Shown: positions 12,434-23,785, counted from the stretch's first letter. The stretch is 64,000 bases of DNA from Flaccisagitta enflata (GCA_965153355.1 OZ231127.1:46190001-46254000), one strand, 5' to 3'. Translations and numbers: made by a program. Notes: a model not told the origin generated them from the letters alone.

Positions 12434-12436
<3 letters not shown>

Positions 12437-12495
<59 letters not shown>

Positions 12496-12530
12496 TCCTT
12501 CTTTCCTCTTTCCTTCTTTCGTTCTTTCCC
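12437..12530. repeat. CTTT tetranucleotide microsatellite
   Basis: About 16 TTTC units, then CTTTCC variants, directly downstream of a family A copy. Confidence 0.95.
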
Positions 12531-12699
12531 TCCTTCTAGAGTTTACCTTTCTGCATCAGCTTCCGGTACCTAATTGCAGATCTAGCTACTGAAACTCAAA
12601 AACGTTTTTAGCATCAAAATGAGTTTTGAGAAAGAGTTTTTTTGAAAATTATAAAAAAAAATTATTATAGTAAAATTCATATTCAGAATTGAATAAAAT

Positions 12700-12900
12700 A
12701 ATAAATCTTCATGAGACGGCGAATTTTCAAAGGAAAATTAAGTGTTTCACCATACTTTTTGCATCATTATCAGTGCAAAAATGGTGTAAGGATGCTTTTC
12801 ATAGACAAATTGTCTTTAAAGACACTTGGTGTATACATATTTATCATATTCTGACCTCAAAAATAATTTGAACTATGCAATTCACATCATAAAAGAAAAG
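12700..12900. repeat. Dispersed repeat shared with 44845-45005
   Basis: AAGTGTTTCACCATACTTTT, AGACAAATTGTCTTTAAAG and GACACTTGGTG-type blocks recur in the same order at 44.85-45.0 kb with scattered substitutions. Confidence 0.6.
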
Positions 12901-12965
12901 AAAATCAAGTTTTTATTGAAATCTTGCTCAAATTTTTTTATCTTTTCTTGCCGTTTAAATTCTAA

Positions 12966-13143
12966 GACTTTCCTCCTCCTCCTCCTCCCCCTCCTCCACC
13001 ACCTTCTTCTCCACCATCTTTGTCGCATTCTTCTTCCCCTCCTTCATCTGTACCTCATCTTCTTCTTTGACATTTTTGTCTTCTCCTTCCTTTTCACCTT
13101 CTTCTTCGTCTTCTCTTTTTCAGCACTTATGTTTTTTTTTTTT
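12966..13143. repeat. CCT/TTC-rich pyrimidine tract ending in poly-T
   Basis: Imperfect CTCCTC and CTTCTT units end in an 18-base T run. Frames through it are low complexity. Confidence 0.8.
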
Positions 13144-13346
13144 TTGCAAGAATTTTGACTGCCAGTCTATGCCGGACTATTTCAATATGAAGCCCAAAAA
13201 TTATGAAATAAACCACTTTGGTTCGCCTAAATGTTCATTTTTTGTCAATTCTATGAGGGAGGAATCCATTTTGGTTGAAAAATCAGTAAATCAATGGCGT
13301 AGATAGAGAGACACGCAGGTGTAAGCTTCCTCGCTCGCTCTGAGCT

Positions 13347-13508
13347 TGCACATCCCAGAGTGCGTCGGTCCGTCCGTCGGTCACACTTTCCTTTTTTTGG
13401 GTTTTTGGGGTCTTTGACCTTACTGCTCCTGCCCAAATGATGGAGTGGCCTCAAATATGGCCCCTGCCCACCCGCATGCGACTTCAGTAGCCGTGTATCC
13501 GGCTTTGT
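13347..13508 (-). mobile_element. Family A element, 3' hairpin degraded
   Basis: The minus strand carries AAAGCCGGATACACGGCTAC, anchor AGTCGCATGC, GGGTGGGCAGGGGC and a GACGGACGGACC tract. The 3' hairpin region (GCACTCTGGG) is no longer recognisable. Confidence 0.6.
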
Positions 13509-13749
13509 TTATGTCCTAATTTGCATATCGCTGTCAGAGTTTCTGTCAGGCTTCAGTTGGTACAAGACACTACGAACTTCTTCCTGTATCATCTAGACCG
13601 CGCATCAGTGTCATAGAAAATGTCCAAAACATTTTTGTTCTTGTTTTGAAGGTGATTTTTGCTTAATTGGCGGTGAGGCAATTGATAGTCTCTTTAGCAA
13701 CAAAATATCATGGGGAAGTTTGCTTTCCCATTAAACGCTGTTTGATACT

Positions 13750-13965
13750 TTGAGTGCTAAAAAAAACGGAAGACGACTGAATTTTGAGAAAAGGAAAATG
13801 GTCATCATCATGATTTTTTCCATTCCGCATTGGATTAGCGGGACAAAGGAATACATTACACAAACGTTATATGAAGCAGCCAAACGCTACGCCCATGAAT
13901 TTTCCCACTGTTTAACAGAATTTTATTTCAAGACACCCAATAATTTCAAAAATGAGATTTTTTAG
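13750..13965 (+). other. Unassigned open frame
   Basis: 72 codons without ATG at the 5' end (first ATG 13798). The translation is protein-like in places (HWISGTKEYITQTLYEAAKR). No acceptor or donor was convincing. It could be an exon fragment or chance in AT-rich DNA. Confidence 0.2.
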
Positions 13966-14089
13966 ATCTTCCAAAACTTCGATGTGTGGGGCCCCCCCAC
14001 AGGGTACGACAAAGTGCGGGAGCACGGGAGCATTGCTCCAAGGCAGCCAGCTGTCTTGTAGGCAGCAGAGCAAAGAAAAGACATGTTAG

Positions 14090-14235
14090 AACAGGAAAAA
14101 AGGGAAACAGGAGAAAAAAGGAAAAAAAAAGAAAAAGAGAAAAAAGAGGGGAAAAAAGAAAGAAGAAAGAGAAGGAAAGAGAAAGAAAGAGAGAGAAAGA
14201 AAATTCAGAAAAGAAAAAAATTAGAAAGAAAGCAA
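14090..14235. repeat. GAAA-rich purine tract
   Basis: Degenerate GAAAAA/GAAAGA units. Lys-Arg-Glu frames across it are artefacts. Confidence 0.85.
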
Positions 14236-14554
14236 CAAAGTTTTTTCCTATTGCCTACAGAATGTCTTATCAAGTGACTTTTATATCAAAATATAGATTT
14301 GCTTCTAAGTATTTTTCATACGTAATGGTTTTTTTTAGTCCTTTCTACACAAGCCACTAGGTTAAGTGAAGCAAACAATGAGAACCTTTAAAACAATCCC
14401 TGCCTAGATTTTTTTGCCATTTCAGTGATACAAGAATTATCAGCAAATTTTGTAGGCAGGAACCAGTAAAAATTTCTTTGCTCGAAGGCAGCAAAAAATT
14501 TTGTCGGACCCTGCCCGCACATCAATGTTTGCGGAAATCCCATATCCAAATGAA

Positions 14555-14720
14555 ACAAAGCCGGATGCGCGGCTACCAAATTCGCGTGCGGGTGGGCAAT
14601 GGCAGTGATAAGATAGAATACATTAAAACATTTTAGCAGGAGCATGACGCAAAATCCACCTACCACTACAAGCGCCATATAAACTGATGGACAGACTGAT
14701 GGACAGACTGACCAACCTCC
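14555..14720 (+). mobile_element. Family A element, diverged and 3'-truncated
   Basis: AAAGCCGGATGCGCGGCTAC, TTCGCGTGCGGGTGGGCAA and a GATGGACAGACTGACC tract are present. The terminal hairpin and AAAAA end are missing. The 5' hairpin GCCG-GATGCG-CGGC has kept its pairing despite substitution. Confidence 0.5.
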
Positions 14721-14919
14721 TGAGGAACACAAATTCTCTTCTTGAAATTTCCGACACAACTTAATTTCTCCCTTAGAAGCCCCCTCCATTTAAAAACCCT
14801 CTTTTTCATTCTTTGTTGTGTCCTTTCATGACATGGGTAAAACTGATGCAGAGTCATAAAAGGGCACAACTAAAACGACAGGAATTAAAATCTAGGAAAA
14901 TAAATCCCATTAAATGTTT

Positions 14920-15108
14920 TTCTTTCTTCTTTCTTTCTTTCATTTATTCTTTCTTTTGTTCTTTCTTCTTGTCTTTTTTTCCTTTTCTTGTCTTTTCTTT
15001 GCTTGTCTATTCCTTTCTCTCCTTTTCTCTTCTTTTCTTTCCTTTTTTTTCTTTCCTGTCCTATGTTTCTCTTTTCATCCTAGCTTTTCTTTACTCTTTC
15101 TTTTCTCA
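14920..15108. repeat. TTTC-rich pyrimidine tract
   Basis: Imperfect TTTCTTTC and CTTTTC units. Phe/Ser/Leu frames are not genes. Confidence 0.85.
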
Positions 15109-15190
15109 CCAAGGCCAAGATTTTCCGACAAGCTCCCCCTTTATCCGTACGTCTGCTTACTAATTCTATGTCTCTTGTCTTCTTTTGCAG

Positions 15191-15327
15191 AAAAACATTT
15201 TTTGTTTGAAAAAAAAGTAGGCTCAGAAATGTTCCAAAAGAGGTCGAACAAAAATATTCTACTCCCGCAAGAAACCAGTAAAACAAATGACCAAGCAGTG
15301 GCAATACAACGCAACAACAAATCTTAA
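15191..15327 (+). CDS. Candidate terminal exon, unknown
   Basis: A strong acceptor-like tract (GTCTTCTTTTGCAG) is followed by 45 open codons, lysine-rich (SEMFQKRSNKNILLPQETSK), ending at a TAA. Entry requires one base from the preceding exon, which does not match the phase of the 3003-3256 exon. It may be alternative or spurious because it follows a pyrimidine microsatellite that supplies the acceptor tract. Confidence 0.2.
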
Positions 15328-15650
15328 TCACTTCACACCAAAGCTTTTTAATTTGCCCCTGTCAATCGTCCCCCCCCCCCCGTCTTTTGTGATAATATAT
15401 CAATATAGAGAAAACAAAAAAAGAAACCTACTGATACTTTATTTTTGCCATTTGCAACATCGCCTTTCACTTTATTTGTTAGCATGTCTTTGTCTTCTTT
15501 TTACAGAAACAAGAATACTGACTATTGTTGCATGACAATCAGAATGAAAAATCCAATGTTTGAATTCCTTAGAAAAATGGTGAACAAAATTTTAAAAAAT
15601 TGTCAGGTGAAATTATATCACGGCCTCAGGTGCTTCGTCGCACCTAAAAA

Positions 15651-15768
15651 AACAAGGCCAAGTAGGCCATTAAGGTGCGACGTGTGAATCGTCAAGCAAA
15701 TACGTTATCAACAAACCGACCAAACAACGGACACAGCCAGTTATAGAGGTGCTTTGTCGCACCTAAAA
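15651..15768 (+). mobile_element. Family A element, short AGGTGCGAC subtype
   Basis: 5' AACAAGGCC-AAGTA-GGCC hairpin, anchor AGGTGCGAC, a reduced GACC tract, GTTATAGAGGTGCTTTGTCG and CACCTAAAA. The 3' arm GTCGCACCT is the exact reverse complement of the anchor. It also pairs locally as AGGTGC-TTTGTC-GCACCT. Another subtype 3' end (AGGTGCTTCGTCGCACCT) abuts it at 15629-15650. Confidence 0.7.
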
Positions 15769-16074
15769 TCACTAAAGCTTAAGCACTTCACACATTCTTC
15801 CTTTTTCTACTCCCTTTCTCAACTTTCTCCCAACTAAAACAAGCATACATGTAATTTCATGATCCACTTTGGGAAACATCATCAGAGGCAGAGCATAGAT
15901 GCTCAGAGCATACATGCTCAGATTAAGTTTTTTTAACTTCAAAAAATTGATTAGTATGATGTGTAATTAAGATTCAAAGCTTGTTAACTCAAAAGTTTTG
16001 ATGTCACACAATTCTGCTTAGCCCCTTCTTAAAAAGCATAGCATAATTTACTTCATCTGTAAGCTTCACACGGC

Positions 16075-16646
16075 AATACAGTCGCGGACGGTTGGGCAGG
16101 GGCTGTAATGCAAAAACCGCTCGCAATTCATAGGCCAAGACGGTGCGCCGAGCGTTATTAATTCATAGCTATCCCTAGCTCCATCAGACCTATCCCTAGC
16201 TCTATCAGACCATTCCTAGCTCTATAAGACCTATCCCTAGCTCTATCAGACCATTCCTAGCTCTATAAGACCTATCCCGAGCTCTATCAGGCCTCTCCCG
16301 AGCTCTATCAGACCTTTTCCGAGCTCTATCAGACCTATCCCGAGCTCTATCAGACCTATCACCGGCTCTATCAGACCTATCCCCAGCTCTATCAGAACTA
16401 TTTCCAGCTCTATCAGACCTATCCTAAGACCTATCACCAGACCCATCCGACCTATCCCCAGCTTTGTAAGACCTAACCGTAGCTGATAATATTAGTGAAT
16501 GAAATGACGAGTATCATCATTTATGATGAACAAAATGAGTTTTCTATTGATTTCAACCATTTTTAGCGATTTTTCATTCGAGCGTGACCGATGGATGGAC
16601 GGACGGACAAACAGAGCTTCTTATAGAGATGCTATGGCGCATCTAA
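16075..16646 (+). mobile_element. Chimeric family A element enclosing a 21-bp minisatellite
   Basis: The 5' half has ACGGCAATACAGTCGCGGAC and GGTTGGGCAGGGGC. The 3' half has GATGGATGGACGGACGGAC and GAGATGCTATGGCGCATCT then AAAAA. Anchor and 3' arm belong to different subtypes, so they do not complement each other. The minisatellite lies between the halves. A second bare 3' module (AGGTGCTATGGCGCACCT) follows at 16690-16777. Confidence 0.55.
16161..16480. repeat. 21-bp minisatellite (AGCTCTATCAGACCTATCCC-type)
   Basis: About 14 units of TAGCTCTATCAGACCTATCC plus one base. Because 21 is a multiple of three, a minus-strand frame repeats a GLIELGI heptad. This is a repeat artefact, not a gene. 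Confidence 0.9.
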
Positions 16647-17456
16647 AAATCATCCTAGCATATTTCTGAATCATTTCCAGTGATTTTTGCTTCTTTTTGA
16701 GATTTTCAACTCGAGCGTGACGTGACCGACCAACCGACAGACAGCCTCTTATAGAGGTGCTATGGCGCACCTAAAAACGGAGAGACTAACTTGTGGAAAA
16801 GTAAAACAGGATTTCTCTGCAGGTTTCAGAAATTCAAAGATACCCAAAATCATCACTTAATTAACATGTCTGTTACAAAGCATAAGTCATGGTGTACGGG
16901 AACAGGAAATTTTGGTTTCATTTTAATCTTTGCTTGTGATATGGATTTAATATCAAAAAACATTATTAGAATTTCAGTTAAGTATTTTTGATATAATCTA
17001 AAAGGTGTTTTACAAATGTTTTTAAACCCAGAATACTGACTATTGTTGCATGACAATCAGAATGAAAAATCCAATGTTTGAATTCCTTAGAAAAATGGTG
17101 AACAAAATTTTAAAAAATTGTCAGGTGAAATTATATCACGGCCTCAGGTGCTTCGTCGCACCTAAAAAAACAAGGCCATGGTGTACGGGAACAGGAAATT
17201 TTGGTTTCATTTTAATCTTTGCTTGTGATATGGATTTAATATCAAAAAACATTATTAGAATTTCAGTTAAGTATTTTTGATATAATTTAAAAGGTGTTTT
17301 ACAAATGTTTTTAAACCCAGAATACTGACTATTGTTGCATGACAATCAGAATGAAAAATCCAATGTTTGAATTCCTTAGAAAAATGGTGAACAAAATTTT
17401 AAAAAATTGTCAGGTGAAATTATATCACGGCCTCAGGTGCTTCGTCGCACCTAAAA

Positions 17457-17575
17457 AAACAAGGCCAAGTAGGCCATTAAGGTGCGACGTGTGAATCGTC
17501 AAGCAAATACGTTATCAACAAACCGACCAAACAATGGACACAGCCAGTTATAGAGGTGCTTTGTCGCACCTAAAA
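17457..17575 (+). mobile_element. Family A short subtype, duplicated copy
   Basis: Second copy of the 15651-15768 element inside the segmental duplication, differing by one substitution (CAATGG for CAACGG). The anchor/3' arm complementarity is intact. Confidence 0.7.
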
Positions 17576-17967
17576 TCACTAAAGCTTAAGCACTTCACAC
17601 ATTCTTCCTTTTTCTACTCCCTTTCTCAACTTTCTCCCAACTAAAACAAGCATACATGTAATTTCATGATCCACTTTGGGAAACATCATCAGAGGCAGAG
17701 CATAGATGCTCAGAGCATACATGCTCAGATTAAGTTTTTTTAACTTCAAAAAATTGATTAGTATGATGTGTAATTAAGATTCAAAGCTTGTTAACTCAAA
17801 AGTTTTGATGTCACACAATTCTGCTTAGCCCCTTCTTAAAAAGCATAGCATAATTTACTTCATCTGTAAGCTTCACACGGCAATACAGTCGCGGACGGTT
17901 GGGCAGGGGCTGTAATGCAAAAACCGCTCGCAATTCATAGGCCAAGACGGTGCGCCGAGCGTTATTA

Positions 17968-18545
17968 ATTCATAGCTATCCCTAGCTCCATCAGACCTAT
18001 CCCTAGCTCTATCAGACCATTCCTAGCTCTATAAGACCTATCCCTAGCTCTATCAGACCATTCCTAGCTCTATAAGACCTATCCCGAGCTCTATCAGGCC
18101 TCGCAATTCATAGGCCAAGACGGTGCGCCGAGCGTTATTAATTCATAGCTATCCCTAGCTCCATCAGACCTATCCCTAGCTCTATCAGACCATTCCTAGC
18201 TCTATCAGACCTATCCCGCCGGGCGTTATTAATCCATAGCTATCCCTAGCTCCATCAGACCTATCCCTAGCTCTATCAGACCATTCCTAGCTCTATAAGA
18301 CCTATCCCTAGCTCTATCAGACCATTCCTAGCTCTATAAGACCTATCCCGAGCTCTATCAGGCCTCTCCCGAGCTCTATCAGACCTTTTCCGAGCTCTAT
18401 CAGACCTATCCCGAGCTCTATCAGACCTATCACCGGCTCTATCAGACCTATCCCCAGCTCTATCAGAACTATTTCCAGCTCTATCAGACCTATCCTAAGA
18501 CCTATCACCAGACCCATCCGACCTATCCCCAGCTTTGTAAGACCT
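17968..18545. repeat. 21-bp minisatellite, expanded copy
   Basis: Same unit as 16161-16480, interrupted twice by re-starts of the upstream sequence (GCAATTCATAGGCCAAGACG at about 18102, and CGGGCGTTATTAATCCATAG at about 18220). This explains the roughly 263-bp length difference between the two large units. Confidence 0.9.
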
Positions 18546-19192
18546 AACCGTAGCTGATAATATTAGTGAATGAAATGACGAGTATTATCATTTATGATGA
18601 ACAAAATGAGTTTTCTATTGATTTCAAACATTTTTAGCGATTTTTCATTCGAGCGTGACCGATGGATGGACGGACGGACAAACAGAGCTTCTTATAGAGA
18701 TGCTATGGCGCATCTAAAAATCATCCTAGCATATTTCTGAATCATTTCCAGTGATTTTTGCTTCTTTTTGAGATTTTCAACTCGAGCGTGACGTGACCGA
18801 CCAACCGACAGACAGCCTCTTATAGAGGTGCTATGGCGCACCTAAAAACGGAGAGACTAACTTGTGGAAAAGTAAAACAGGATTTCTCTGCAGGTTTCAG
18901 AAATTCAAAGATACCCAAAATCATCACTTAATTAACATGTCTGTTACAAAGCATAAGTCATGGTGTACGGGAACAGGAAATTTTGGTTTCATTTTAATCT
19001 TTGCTTGTGATATGGATTTAATATCAAAAAACATTATTAGAATTTCAGTTAAGTATTTTTGATATAATCTAAAAGGTGTTTTACAAATGTTTTTAAACCC
19101 AGAATACTGACTATTGTTGCATGACAATCAGAATGAAAAATCCAATGTTTGAATTCCTTAGAAAAATGGTGAACAAAATTTTAAAAAATTGT

Positions 19193-19340
19193 CAGGTGAA
19201 ATTATATCACGGCCTCAGAAAAGAAAATTTTGCATTTCTAAGAACATGGCCCTTTTCTTATATGTTTTTAAAAAAAGGCCATGTGTTTAAAAATGCAAAT
19301 TTTTTTATTTCTATGCAATGATATAATTTCACCTAACAGG
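19193..19340. repeat. Inverted repeat closing the duplication
   Basis: GTGAAATTATATCA at 19197 is mirrored by TGATATAATTTCAC at 19319. ACATGGCCCTTTTCTT is mirrored by AAAAAAAGGCCATGT inside. The fourth duplication unit ends at this fold. Confidence 0.6.
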
Positions 19341-19611
19341 AGTGAGATGACAAAATATAATTTTTGATAAATTTTTTTTTTTTACGTTTTTTTCAATACA
19401 TTATGTACAATAAATCTGTAAATCAGTAATATATATGCAAAAATCTATTGTTCAGCATCTAAAAAATGTTTTTTCAATAAAAGAAACTAAGAAAAAAAAA
19501 TATAAAAAATATCGAAAAAATTGTCATGACGCATGAAATTTCTTCTTCCCGTGCACTGCGTCATAACTATTTATTTTGAAATAAACTAATCATTGTTTCC
19601 ACCAATTTCAG

Positions 19612-19859
19612 GTCAGCCAGCTACACGATTGTTTATGGGGAGTGCCAAGATTCCGCAAGAATGGAGGCAACTCAAAGAAAGGAATTCGTTCAACCTCAAA
19701 ATACAACTACGAGGCGGACATTGTCAAAGACATCGCCAAATTCATCTCTTAAGTCGTTACCAAATCCTTCATCGATCCAATCACAAACCGATCGTGCATT
19801 ACAACCAAGTTTCAGACCAATAAACGACGATGATTTTGCCAAAGAGAGCAGAGCCAGAG
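19612..19859 (+). CDS. Candidate internal exon (gene 1)
   Basis: The acceptor TTTCCACCAATTTCAG opens 248 nt without a stop and ends at CAGAG|GTTAGG. Translation begins SASYTIVYGECQDSARMEAT and continues into a Ser/Thr/Pro/Gln-rich, probably disordered stretch ending FAKESRARG. It needs two bases from the previous exon, exactly what 3003-3256 leaves, and itself leaves one. No domain recognised. The intervening intron would be 16 kb, filled with foldbacks and the duplication. Confidence 0.45.
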
Positions 19860-20711
19860 GTTAGGCTAAATGATATTCTGACACTAGTTGTCTGATTTTG
19901 CTTTCAAAGAAAGACAGTTAAAGTCAAGGGACTAATAAATTTCATCCACTATAGGACGATTTTATCCACTATACAGAGAGAAGGTTAATATAAGGTGCAC
20001 TATGCGTTAAACCTTCTCTAAAAAAAAAATCACCTAAAATCATTATCTGTTGTCCAGTTAACATTACCACTGTAAAAGTATGGACATAGAGAGATGAAAT
20101 AACAGATTCCAGCCTCTCGTTCCAACCGGAAGTCGGTTCTGCAATGTAATTGGTGACACTTTGACAATTGTCACCCTGGTGACAATTTTTAGCCAACTTA
20201 GAAATTGACAAATTTTAAGAAATTATTTTTTTGAGAGGGTAGTTTGACCTAACGAATTTCAGTTTGACCTAACCTTGTTTGCTGATTTTTATAGCTTAAA
20301 AAAAAAAAGAAGATGGTTACTACAGGCCATTTTCATGGAAAACAGGGGGGTAGGCTACTTCTTTTTTTTATTGACACCAAACCGCAAAGAGATAAGGCAA
20401 AACCAAAGTTGGACTCAGTAGAGGAGACATCTAACTGTATTTCCAAAAAAAAATTTTGGAGGTACCTCTCTTTATAGTCGATTTATAAAAAAAAAACGAT
20501 TTTTTCAATTTTTGAAAAAATTCCCCATTATAATCCTATGGGGCCCGGAAAAAGCATAATTTACTCATATTGAATTTTCTCCTAATCCGCACAGGATCTG
20601 ATCCTGCTTATTCTTGATTCTAGATCAATTTTTCATGATCTTTCTAGCCCTGAAAAAACTTTGGAGGTACCTCTGCCCAATTTGGCACAATAGCAACCCC
20701 CATTTTCATAG

Positions 20712-20761
20712 GATCAAAATCCTGGCAGCAGCCTCAGAGTCCCGAGGTGTTATTGCCAGAG
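20712..20761 (+). CDS. Candidate exon (gene 1), alternative donor at 20787
   Basis: Acceptor CCCCCATTTTCATAG. With two-base entry from 19859 the frame reads SKSWQQPQSPEVLLPE and ends at CAGAG|GTATGA. A second donor, AAAAAAG|GTATGA at 20787, is open only in another frame (ILAAASESRGVIARGMSIDE). Both readings are protein-like, so the frame is unresolved. Confidence 0.3.
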
Positions 20762-21056
20762 GTATGAGCATTGATGAAGAAAAAAAGGTATGATTTACTT
20801 TAAGTACTGAATAGGAATCAGAATACTAGCTTCTAACAACATAGTCTTAAGTTAAAACAAAAAAAAAAATCACCAAGAAGCTGAAACTCTATCGGTAGAA
20901 ACCGAAGTTTGCGCTAACTGAAATATGCAAATGAGATTGAAGGACAAAATGGCGCGATTTAGAACTAATTGAATTCCTAGAAGGATTCTTCCAGCACTTA
21001 TCACAGGGAATGTTTTGTAGAGGAATGGCAAAATGTTTGCAATGTTTTTTCTGCTG

Positions 21057-21340
21057 ATGGGGTGACAGATGGGGTGACAGATAGGGTGACAGATGGTGTG
21101 ACAGATGTTGTAACAAGTGGGTAAAAGATGGGATACAGGTACAGTTACTGAGGCAAAAGTACTTGTCTGTATCTGTTTTAGAAACATCATTTGGATATTG
21201 TTTCTGGGATAGTGCAAGAGGTAACAGATTTTTCTACAGATGTGGTGACAGATGAGTGACAAGACCTGAAGACATGGATGTGACAAGAATAGTGGCTGTG
21301 GTCACAGATGGGGTTACAGATGCATAGTCGCAGCAGTGAC
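21057..21340. repeat. GGGTGACAGAT minisatellite (left part)
   Basis: Repeats of GGGTGACAGATGG-type units. The same array resumes at 27043-27150, so the LTR element is inserted into it. Confidence 0.8.
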
Positions 21341-21363
21341 TGTTTATGATCATCCTTGTGTTT

Positions 21364-21858
21364 TGTGAATTTACGGCATGGTTTCTTGCCGTCGGTTCAC
21401 GCTTTTAGCGATTCACATGTCTATTTAGCTTAGCGTGAACATGTCCTTATTTTGTCTAATTTGCATATTGAGGTGTGGATGAAATGATAAAGCCCGTTGT
21501 AATTCTACATAGCCGCCGATATGTCTATTTTTGTGAAGTAAAATCTATTAACGGACAGTTTGCCACCACACCTCTCAAAAAAGACTCTATGAAACAAAAA
21601 AGAGAGAGAAAATTAGTACACCAATCGAGACAAGACGATAAAACGATAAAATGATAAAACGATAAAACAGTAAAACCGACGCGATAACGATAAAAATGCA
21701 AGGCAAAAAAATGATAAAAAACGCGCACAATTTCCCAGCAGCAAAGGGCGATAAAGACTAAAAACCCCAAACAACTCCGTAAGACTACAGAGATGACAAA
21801 AGAGCAAGGGGGACAAAAAATGGAATCGTTAATGCCAACAAAAAACACATTTTTCACA
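21364..21858 (-). repeat. 3' LTR (495 bp)
   Basis: TGTGAA...TTCACA termini, with short inverted ends. Left flank TGTTT. Matches 26543-27037 base for base as far as could be read. Confidence 0.9.
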
Positions 21859-23097
21859 GTCCCCGGGGTTTTTTTAGTTTAAAAAAACATTTCCAAAAAA
21901 AGTTTCGAGAGGGGGGGCGTAAATCTAAGGGTAACACACAAAATAGATATAAAAAGAAAAGGGGGGGGGGATCGGATAAGGATGGGGACATACAAACAAA
22001 CCAGCATACACCACCCACGCATTCCCCCCCTGGGGACGAAGGTTGCTACTGCTTGCTTGCAGCTTGCTCAATAGACAAACACCCCCTTCCCGTCCCCTTA
22101 CCCGACCATGCTACCCAAAGGACAAAATCGGCGACAAAACTACAGCTAATACAAGATGGCAAAATTCAAACAGCGGTAAAGTTAATAGTAAGCTCCCTCT
22201 GCCCCCATTAAGACTCTCAACCCACCATCTACAGGGCTAGCACCCAATTCCCGCACTTCGGGGCACCACAACCCTAGGCAGCGATTCCAGCTTTGGTTTC
22301 CTACCAACGTTGCCGCCGATGGACATATACAGCTTCGTGGCGCCTTGGGGCTTTGAAGCGCCACCACCAGGGCAGGGAATGGAATAGAAGGGTACCCACC
22401 CCTAGTGGACCAACTCAAGGGATATGACCAACGACTAATGACCTAGGAGGCCCGAAACATACCCAATGGGAAACATCCATACCAGGGGTGAAATGGTAAC
22501 CCATCTAACGGGACCACCCAACGAGACAGGAGGGGAGGGGACTCAATAAAGGGCAATTTAACGCACGCCTTTCTCTATCTCTCCCTTGTAAAACTCCCCC
22601 CACTCAACAAAAACGTCACTACCCCAACCATGATGCTGTCCGGGAGTATAATCACTCGCATATAGATGAGGCTTCTTTTATTGAGATATAGGGATCATTG
22701 CGCAGACAAGGGCCGCCGCCAAATTGACAATTGACTTGATCGCCCGCACGAAAGAGTCAATTCCACCATGGCCGCAAAGACGAGACACGAGAGAGCCGGC
22801 GTTGAGGAGCGTTTACCTAGTCAAAGAGGGGGTAGGGGGGGGGAAGGGGGGTTTGGGGCCTTGTGGTGTTTCCAGACATGGGAACGTGACCGGAAACACA
22901 TCAAAGATTAAAAATCAGCAATGACAGAAAAAACATTATACCTAAAATAAATAATTAGAACCAAATATAAACGTGTAGATGACACGTTAACACGGGATAA
23001 GAACGCAAAACGCAAAATGATAACGATAATTGCATAATAAAAACGCGATACGCAAAACGACAACGAAATCCAATATCAATTATCATTCGATGATAAT
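21859..23097 (-). other. Non-coding internal region of the LTR element
   Basis: GC-richer sequence with G runs and CCCC motifs but no sustained frame with protein-like composition. Includes ACTCAATAAAGGGC near 22540. No function assigned. Confidence 0.5.
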
Positions 23098-23139
23098 CTA
23101 AACATGAGATAAAACCCCTAAAAACGCAAGGCGTAAAAC

Positions 23140-23545
23140 AGGGAAAAAGAGAAAAAAGAAAAGAAACGGAAAGAGGAAACAGGGAAAAAAATGATCGCCA
23201 ACAAGAGAGGGAAAAAAACGGGACCCAAAAAAAAAAAAGAAAAAGAGGGAACAGACAAACAAATGAAAGGAGAAAGGGGAAGAACCGAGTAGGAAGGCCA
23301 AAGGGACGGAAAGGAAAACGAGAGAGAACATAACACGAAAAAGGAAAAACGAGAGAGAACAAAGAGAGAACGAGGGGGAGAACAAGACACTAGAGAGGGA
23401 GAAAAGAAAATGAAAAGGAAAACGAAAAGAAAAAGAAAACAAGAGGGAGAAGGAAAGCAAACAAGAGAAAGAACAAGAAAAAGAACGAGAGAGAACGAGA
23501 GAGAAAACGAGAAGAAAAGAAAAACAAAACAAAACAAAACAAAGC
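23140..23545. repeat. Purine-rich GAGA/GAAAA tract inside the LTR element
   Basis: About 400 bp almost purely A/G on the plus strand. Minus-strand Phe/Ser/Leu-rich frames (one starting MAAPVVSIRF at 23751) run through it and are probably not proteins. Confidence 0.75.
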
Positions 23546-23699
23546 GGAACGAAAAAACTAAGAAACTGAACAGCTCCCATCACCCTAAAATGAGACGACG
23601 ATGAAGGGGCGCAAAACTCGACTGCCGGAGAATCCTTCCCATTGAAGGTCGAGAGACGTAGCCGATGGAGGAGGAGGAGGAGGATAAGACGGAGGAAAG

Positions 23700-23785
23700 G
23701 AGATAGGTCGGCGCCATCTTGGAAACGAATCGAGACGACAGGCGCCGCCATCTTTCTTCCTGCGGGGGCCGGAAGTGGTCACGCC
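23700..23785 (-). promoter_or_regulatory. Promoter-like cluster: two YY1-type and one ETS-type site
   Basis: On the minus strand AAGATGGCGGC and CAAGATGGCGCC match the YY1 core and lie about 40 bp apart. ACTTCCGGCC upstream contains an ETS core. In animal genes this trio marks TATA-less promoters and start-codon regions. Here it lies inside the LTR element, downstream of gag. Function is inferred from motif only. Confidence 0.35.

Larger units (their letters stand above)
15511..19219. repeat. Segmental tandem duplication
   Basis: A unit beginning GAATACTGACTATTGTTGCA starts at 15511, 17030, 17319 and 19100. The first unit is 1,519 bp, the second is a 289-bp partial copy, the third is about 1,781 bp and the fourth is truncated at 19219. 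The third carries about 263 bp of extra minisatellite. Identity outside the minisatellite is near complete, with single differences such as CAACGG/CAATGG, so the duplication is recent. Family A 3' ends sit at several junctions. Confidence 0.85.

Noticed and set aside
16246-18517. GLIELGI heptad-repeat peptide present twice
   Set aside because: 21-bp minisatellite read in a multiple of three; duplicated with the segment.
23098-23751. 217-residue Phe/Ser/Leu-rich minus-strand frame as an Env-like protein
   Set aside because: Most of it is translation of a purine/pyrimidine tract; no signal peptide, Cys pattern or fusion motif.
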